NCBI GenBank assembly: GCA_051275765.1
Contig: JBNMOV010000150.1
Coordinates: 1 to 9,992, forward strand
Direction: 5' to 3'
DNA length: 9,992 bases
Origin: JAHDCE01 sp051275765
GTDB taxonomy: Bacteria > Bacteroidota > Bacteroidia > Chitinophagales > Saprospiraceae
Positions 6,427 through 9,992 of this stretch are shown one piece after another. Each line of letters starts with the position of its first letter. Positions within the stretch are counted from its first letter, which is position 1. The notes under the pieces were generated by a model, which did no database searches, was not told the origin of the DNA, and saw nothing but the letters and a program-made list of their open reading frames with translations. The translations under genes and the position numbers were made by a program.

Positions 6427-7812
6427 ATGGAATTACAACAATATTTACAAAACAATCAACAACGTTTCTTAGATGAATTATTGGATTTACTGCGAATTCC
6501 TTCTGTAAGTGCAGATGCTGCATATAAGGATGATGTAGTCAAAACAGCAGAATTTATCCAAGAAAAACTCATCGCAGCAGGAGCTAACAATGTAGAACTA
6601 TGCCCTACAGATGGCTATCCTATTGTATATGGAGAGAAAATAATTGACAAAAACCTGCCAACGGTATTAGTGTATGGTCATTATGATGTGCAGCCACCAG
6701 ATCCGATGGAATTATGGGAATCGGGACCATTCGATCCTGTGATTAAAAAAACGGGAACACATCCACAAGGAGCAATATATGCTAGAGGTGCTTGCGATGA
6801 TAAAGGACAGATGTACATGCACATCAAGGCATTCGAAGGAATGCTTGCTACAGGAAACCTGCCTTGTAATGTAAAATTTATCATAGAGGGAGAAGAAGAA
6901 GTAGGTTCTAATAATCTGGGTCCATTTTGTAGAGCGAATAAAGAACGTCTTGCTTGTGATATGGTTTTAGTTTCTGATACTTCTATCATCGCTAATGATG
7001 TGCCGTCAATTACAGTAGGATTACGAGGTATGAGTTATCTAGAAGTGGAAGTTACTGGACCAAATCGTGATTTACACTCTGGCGTATATGGAGGTGCCGT
7101 AGCTAATCCTATCAATATCCTAGCAAAGATGATTGCTTCTATGCACGATGAAAATAATCATATCACGATACCAGGTTTTTATGATGATGTACAAGCAGTG
7201 AGCGATGCAGAACGTGCAGAGATGAACAAAGCTCCTTTTGTTTTAGAGGATTATAAAAAGGATTTGGATGTTAATGCTGTACATGGCGAAAAAGGATTCA
7301 CTTCATTAGAAAGAACATCTATTCGTCCTACGTTGGATTGTAATGGAATCTGGGGAGGATATATTGGAGAAGGAGCGAAGACGGTTTTGCCATCTAAAGC
7401 TTTCGCCAAAATCAGTATGAGATTAGTCCCTAATCAGACTTCTGCTCAGATAACGGAACTGTTCCAAAAGCATTTTGAAAGCATCGCTCCAGATGCTGTA
7501 AAGATAAAAGTGCATCCACATCATGGTGGAGAAGCTGCTGTCACACCTACAAATACACCAGAATATAAAGCAGCTTACAATGCAATGAAAGAGACTTTTG
7601 GTATCGCTCCATTGCCTACTAGAAGTGGTGGTAGTATTCCTATCGTTGCTCTATTTGAAGAAGTATTGGGTGTAAAAACTGTACTGATGGGATTTGGCTT
7701 GGATTCAGATGCTATTCATTCTCCTAATGAGCATTATGGCTTATTTAATTATTATAAAGGAATAGAAACTATTCCTGCTTTTTTTAGGCATTATGCGGAA
7801 TTGAAGAAGTAG
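6427..7812 (+). CDS. M20 family metallodipeptidase (CNDP/PepV-like)
   Basis: A 461-residue cytosolic di-zinc peptidase that hydrolyses dipeptides or similar small peptides. The ATG at 6427 (MELQQYLQNN) is preferred to the TTG at 6394, which lies inside a terminator-like hairpin and adds 11 untypical residues. The catalytic domain shows GHYDVQP (84-90: zinc ligand H85, D87), ARGACDDKG (119-127: bridging D124), EGEEEVGS (154-161: general base E157, zinc ligand E158), VSDTS (182-186: D184) and DAIHSPNE (428-435: H431). The dimerisation or lid domain (about 195-385) carries DLHSG (215-219, H217) and MRLVPNQ (331-337, R332), typical of the CNDP/DUG1 subgroup. All expected metal ligands are present, so it should be active. 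It has no signal peptide. Upstream is a terminator-like hairpin and downstream is a repeat palindrome, so it is probably transcribed singly. Confidence 0.95.
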   Translation: MELQQYLQNNQQRFLDELLDLLRIPSVSADAAYKDDVVKTAEFIQEKLIAAGANNVELCPTDGYPIVYGEKIIDKNLPTVLVYGHYDVQPPDPMELWESGPFDPVIKKTGTHPQGAIYARGACDDKGQMYMHIKAFEGMLATGNLPCNVKFIIEGEEEVGSNNLGPFCRANKERLACDMVLVSDTSIIANDVPSITVGLRGMSYLEVEVTGPNRDLHSGVYGGAVANPINILAKMIASMHDENNHITIPGFYDDVQAVSDAERAEMNKAPFVLEDYKKDLDVNAVHGEKGFTSLERTSIRPTLDCNGIWGGYIGEGAKTVLPSKAFAKISMRLVPNQTSAQITELFQKHFESIAPDAVKIKVHPHHGGEAAVTPTNTPEYKAAYNAMKETFGIAPLPTRSGGSIPIVALFEEVLGVKTVLMGFGLDSDAIHSPNEHYGLFNYYKGIETIPAFFRHYAELKK

Positions 7813-7818
7813 TTTTTT

Positions 7819-7898
7819 AGCCCCTCCTAGCCTCCCAAAAGGGGAAGAATTTTTTATTGAGTAATATTTCCCTCCCCTTCGGGGAGGCTAGGAGAGCT
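7819..7898. repeat. GC-rich palindromic repeat, possibly also a terminator
   Basis: CTCCTAGCCTCCC (7824-7836) is exactly complementary to GGGAGGCTAGGAG (7882-7894), and the outer bases AGC/GCT extend it to 7819-7898. Inside are a weak hairpin (CCC-aaaa-GGG, 7834-7843) followed by ATTTTTTATT, and a strong one CCTCCCC-ttc-GGGGAGG (7871-7887). The G/C content contrasts sharply with the surroundings. CCTCCCC/GGGGAGG repeats of this style are common between Bacteroidota genes. It starts 6 bases after the dipeptidase stop and could end its transcript. Confidence 0.7.
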
Positions 7899-7928
7899 TT
7901 TATATTGTAAACAAAACCTCTATCTACC

Positions 7929-8840
7929 ATGAAAATAAGTGCCTTTACAATGGTGAGGAATGCTGACAAGTATTATTTTCCTATCAAGGAATCTATTATG
8001 TCTGCACTTCCTATTGTAGATGAATTTGTAGTCGCTTTAGGGAATAATGATGCTGATGACAGAACTAGAGAACTCATCGCATCCATCAATTCTGATAAAA
8101 TTAAAATCATCGATAGGCTTTGGTCTGAACAAGGATTTATAGATGGAAAAATATTTGCAGACGAAACTAGTTTCGCACTTTCTCAATGCTCTGGAGATTG
8201 GTGCATTTATTTACAAGCTGATGAAGTTTTGCATGAGTATGATTTGGATACCATCCAAAACGCTTGCAAAACATATTTAGATGATAAACAGGTAGATGGG
8301 TTTTTATTTAACTATCATCATTTCTGGGGAGATTATGAACATTATCTACCTTTTCATGGATGGTACAAAAATGAAATTAGGATAGTCAGGAATCATATCA
8401 ATGTCTATTCCTATAAAGATGCACAATCTTTTAGAAAACATGAAAACGAAAAACTCAATGTCGCTGCTATTAATGCCTATATTTATCATTATGGCTGGGT
8501 AAGACCACCTTCTGTGATGCAATCCAAGAAGAAAGAACAGGATTCTATGCATCATGGAAAAGATGCCACTTCGAAAGATTATCAATCTAAGCCTCCTGCA
8601 TTTGATTATGGTGCTTTAGGAAAAATACCTGTTTTTAAGGAAAGCCATCCTAAGGTAATGGAGGAATTTCGAGCTAAGATGAGCTGGAAGAATCTACTTA
8701 ATTATAATAAGAAAGCAGAATTGCATCGTGGCAAAATGAAACATGAGCAATTCAAATACAGATTACTTTCTATCCTCGAAAAATACTTCAATGGTGGAAA
8801 AGATTTTTTTGGATATTCTAATTGGAATAAGGTAAAATAA
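7929..8840 (+). CDS. GT2-type glycosyltransferase, cytoplasmic
   Basis: A 303-residue protein without signal peptide or membrane helix. The N-terminal part follows a GT-A (family 2-like) plan: KISAFTMVRNADKYY (2-16) is the first beta strand and nucleotide-binding loop, PIVDEFVVALGNNDADDRT (28-46) the second strand, and GDWCIYLQADEVLHE (89-103) the strand ending in the acidic metal/nucleotide motif, with D98-E99 in place of the classical DxD. YHYGWVR (186-192) resembles the conserved aromatic/histidine segment seen in this type of transferase. The remainder, rich in Lys and His, has no second domain I recognise. It probably adds a sugar to a surface glycan or lipid, but donor and acceptor cannot be read from sequence. 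There are no neighbouring sugar genes, so it is an orphan transferase. ATG 7929 is the only good start. Its stop codon abuts a hairpin shared with the convergent small gene. Confidence 0.83.
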   Translation: MKISAFTMVRNADKYYFPIKESIMSALPIVDEFVVALGNNDADDRTRELIASINSDKIKIIDRLWSEQGFIDGKIFADETSFALSQCSGDWCIYLQADEVLHEYDLDTIQNACKTYLDDKQVDGFLFNYHHFWGDYEHYLPFHGWYKNEIRIVRNHINVYSYKDAQSFRKHENEKLNVAAINAYIYHYGWVRPPSVMQSKKKEQDSMHHGKDATSKDYQSKPPAFDYGALGKIPVFKESHPKVMEEFRAKMSWKNLLNYNKKAELHRGKMKHEQFKYRLLSILEKYFNGGKDFFGYSNWNKVK

Positions 8841-8873
8841 AAAGCAGCTATGCTTTAAATGCACAACTGCTTT
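8841..8873 (-). terminator. Hairpin between convergent genes, oriented for the small - strand gene
   Basis: AAAGCAG (8841-8847) and CTGCTTT (8867-8873) form a 7-bp stem, with a further TGC/GCA pair inside. On the - strand the stem is followed by TTTTTATTTT (8843-8834), a good T tract. On + only TTT follows. It would therefore end transcripts of the - gene about 65 bases after its stop and may partly end the glycosyltransferase transcript too. Confidence 0.55.
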
Positions 8874-8937
8874 ACTCCCCATAAAATTTTGAATGCGTAT
8901 TACTTAAGAAGAAGACTTCATTCCTTTAGATTCTAAT

Positions 8938-9141
8938 CTATTCGCTCTTATATTTTCTTTTATCCTGTAATTTTTGAAATTCAGAAGGAACATAATTTTT
9001 TCTGACAAAATATTCCTCTCCTGTTTCCTCATCTACCATCATAATCATCGTTTCTTCTATATCATCTGATCCTTGGTCATAACGAGTACTAGGTGTAATA
9101 ATTCCTATTTCTATCATGTCCAATTCATCATCACTAGGCAT
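8938..9141 (-). CDS. Small acidic protein of unknown function
   Basis: A 67-residue open frame with ATG at 9141-9139 and TAG at 8940-8938. I do not recognise a family. The first two thirds are strongly acidic (DDELD, SDDIEET, DEETGEEYF) and the end is basic (KLQDKRKYKSE). There is no signal peptide, membrane helix or cysteine. VDEETGEEYFVRKNYVPSEF reads like a beta hairpin followed by a helix and has the balanced composition of a real protein. Support for coding: AAGGA stands 4-8 bases before the ATG, there is no overlap with other genes, and a terminator-like hairpin lies downstream on the same strand. Against it: small size and no homology I can check. It is convergent with the glycosyltransferase gene. 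Confidence 0.55.
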   Translation of the reverse strand: MPSDDELDMIEIGIITPSTRYDQGSDDIEETMIMMVDEETGEEYFVRKNYVPSEFQKLQDKRKYKSE

Positions 9142-9264
9142 ATTTTCCTTTTCATAGACCTTTTCTTATTTTTTAGTAAGTGATGTTACGCATGATTAAA
9201 TTAGAAGCTATTTTGATTGAGTATTACTAGTTATTAACTGTTAGAGCCTTGTTCATTGTTTCTT

Positions 9265-9288
9265 GTTCTTTTTGGTAGCAAAAAGAAC
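9265..9288. repeat. 10-bp perfect hairpin at the edge of a repeat cluster
   Basis: GTTCTTTTTG (9265-9274) and CAAAAAGAAC (9279-9288) are exact reverse complements with the 4-base loop GTAG. The sequence CTTGTTCTTTTT at 9262-9273 recurs at 9560-9571 inside the neighbouring palindrome, so this hairpin is probably part of a repeat family rather than a simple terminator. Confidence 0.6.
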
Positions 9289-9297
9289 CAAAAACTA

Positions 9298-9497
9298 CCC
9301 GACTAAATGCAGTTCTTAACGCTACGACGATACTTGAAATCCTAAACAAAATAAACTCGCTCCAGTAGTATTTCTTTTGTTTGATCTCGTCTGTCATCTA
9401 GCTATAATACTTTAAATTTATAGCCGTTTATGCTCATACAGTATTTTGTTTTAAACGGATTTCAAGTATCGTCTCCACTAAACTGCATAATGTCGGG
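9298..9497. repeat. 200-bp imperfect palindrome (CCCGAC ends)
   Basis: The arms run CCCGAC (9298-9303), ATGCAGTT (9307-9314) and the 17-base GACGATACTTGAAATCC (9326-9342). They are mirrored by the exact 17-base complement (9457-9473), AACTGCAT (9481-9488) and GTCGGG (9492-9497). An inner AAACAAAATA (about 9344-9353) matches TATTTTGTTT (9442-9451). The roughly 90-base middle carries a smaller stem GCTATAA/TTATAGC (9401-9407, 9418-9424). No reading frame and no target duplication were found. It is probably a non-autonomous mobile or dispersed repeat. Confidence 0.75.
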
Positions 9498-9526
9498 AGC
9501 GTGAAAAGATTATTTAAAAAATCATA

Positions 9527-9687
9527 AGTGAAACGAATTCAATAACCTGAGCCATTATGCTTGTTCTTTTTCCTTCTGAAAAACACAAAAAATAGTTCCG
9601 TAGCTACGGCTATGCAACGATTTTTTGAATTCTTTAAAAGAAAAAATCACTACCCATTCTGGCTCAATTTATTAAATACGTTTCACT
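9527..9687. repeat. 161-bp imperfect palindrome (AGTGAAACG ends)
   Basis: The outer 28 bases (9527-9554, AGTGAAACG to GAGCCA) pair with 9660-9687 with about five mismatches. Near the centre CAAAAAATAGTT (about 9586-9597) pairs with AACGATTTTTTG (9616-9627) with one mismatch, around the perfect 12-base palindrome CCGTAGCTACGG (9598-9609). CTTGTTCTTTTT (9560-9571) is shared with the hairpin at 9262-9273, linking this element to its neighbour. No coding capacity. Confidence 0.72.
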
Positions 9688-9766
9688 AAGCAATTGATAA
9701 ACAATTAATTGCCCTAATATTAAACATAACTCAACGACCACCTACTAAAAGTGGGTTCGTTTGACT

Positions 9767-9793
9767 GACGACTAAAAATCGTCCTTTATTATA
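9767..9793 (+). terminator. Weak terminator-like hairpin
   Basis: GACGA (9767-9771) and TCGTC (9779-9783) form a 5-bp stem over a CTAAAAA loop, followed by CTTTATTAT. A similar small stem, CCTAC/GTGGG with a TAAAA loop, is at 9741-9755. No gene on + ends nearby, so a terminator function is doubtful and the pair may be a remnant of another repeat. Confidence 0.25.
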
Positions 9794-9811
9794 CAACATA
9801 AAGTATTGTTC

Positions 9812-9945
9812 GGTTCTTTGACAACTTTTGCAAAACAACACCTTTTATAAAATCCAATGTGGTTTTAACCCATTGTTTTCGAGTAATATATGACACAATG
9901 AGCTAAAGCCACATTGGAAGGAAATGCAAAAATTGTCAAAGAACC
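9812..9945. mobile_element. 134-bp miniature transposable element with ISL3-like ends and 8-bp target duplication
   Basis: The terminal inverted repeats are 21 bases long (9812-9832 and 9925-9945), begin GGTTCTTTGACAA and have one mismatch. Inside, a second pair of 24-base arms (9853-9876 and 9895-9918, starting TCCAATGTGG) pairs with three mismatches around an 18-base loop. The element is bounded by a perfect 8-bp direct repeat TATTGTTC (9804-9811 and 9946-9953). ISL3-family insertion sequences are known for GGCTCTTTG-like ends and 8-bp duplications, so this is most likely a non-autonomous element moved by an ISL3-type transposase encoded elsewhere. It contains no open frame. Confidence 0.85.
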
Positions 9946-9975
9946 TATTGTTCTTTTCGTCTTTAGATAAATATA

Positions 9976-9983
9976 TTTCTTTG
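9976..9983 (+). promoter_or_regulatory. Possible -7 box for a gene beyond the right edge
   Basis: TTTCTTTG followed by CA is one base from the TAnnTTTG consensus and has an AT-rich approach. No clear -33 TTTG is seen at standard spacing; the nearest TTG (9948-9950) lies in the right copy of the target duplication made by the miniature element. Confidence 0.25.
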
Positions 9984-9992
9984 CATAAAATT

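Larger units (their letters stand above)
9142..9992. other. 851-bp non-coding region packed with palindromic elements
   Basis: No credible open frame is present. From 9265 to 9945 almost every base belongs to an inverted repeat: a short hairpin (9265-9288), a 200-bp palindrome (9298-9497), a 161-bp palindrome (9527-9687), two small hairpins (9741-9783) and a 134-bp miniature transposable element (9812-9945). Positions 9142-9264 are AT-rich leader sequence of the - strand gene, with nothing further recognised. The last 40 bases may hold a promoter for a gene to the right. Confidence 0.7.

Noticed and set aside
9265..9945. CRISPR array or tandem repeat
   Set aside because: The repeats are inverted, of different sequence and irregularly spaced; there is no repeated unit with spacers and no cas gene.
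9812..9945. Riboswitch or structured regulatory RNA
   Set aside because: The perfect 8-bp target duplication and terminal inverted repeats explain the fold as a mobile element.

Overview
The window looks like chromosomal DNA of an AT-rich member of the Bacteroidota, probably a marine or saprospira/flavobacteria-like lineage. The evidence is TAnnTTTG-type promoter elements, the near absence of Shine-Dalgarno sequences, a DUF6427-type membrane protein, a lipocalin-like lipoprotein, and intergenic palindromes of the kind common in that phylum. I could not run a similarity search, so the placement is inference.

Layout. Eight genes lie on the + strand and one small gene on the - strand. 1-963: the C-terminal part of an AI-2E family membrane transporter (start outside the window). 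1231-1977: a membrane-anchored M15/YcbK-like zinc peptidase with an EF-hand loop between its zinc ligands. 2559-3806: a secreted NUC1-type endonuclease with an apparent C-terminal OB-fold. 4016-4993: a polytopic membrane protein. 5102-5812: purQ. 5885-6322: a small lipoprotein. 6427-7812: an M20 metallodipeptidase. 7929-8840: a GT2-type glycosyltransferase. 8938-9141 (-): a small acidic protein of unknown function. The genes do not form one operon: hairpins or repeats separate most of them. The closest thing to a shared programme is the promoter motif upstream of both the DUF6427-like gene and purQ.

The non-coding DNA is the unusual part. 964-1230, 1978-2558 and 9142-9992 hold long imperfect palindromes of about 130-200 bp. 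They share an architecture but not a sequence: 975-1137, 2135-2304, 9298-9497, 9527-9687 and 9812-9945. The last is a clear miniature transposable element: near-perfect 21-bp terminal inverted repeats resembling ISL3-family ends, and a perfect 8-bp target duplication. Two GTAG-type REP hairpins (2001-2037 and 2354-2386, read on the - strand) share a GCA loop and a similar tail, suggesting mobilisation by a RAYT-type transposase encoded elsewhere. No transposase, tRNA, rRNA or CRISPR array is visible.

Functionally, most products are housekeeping or envelope proteins: transport, cell-wall peptidase, nucleic-acid scavenging, purine synthesis, dipeptide hydrolysis and glycan transfer. I see no defence island or biosynthetic cluster. 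The best candidates for undescribed biology are the palindromic element families and the two unusual domain arrangements (EF-hand loop in a peptidase, nuclease plus OB-fold).
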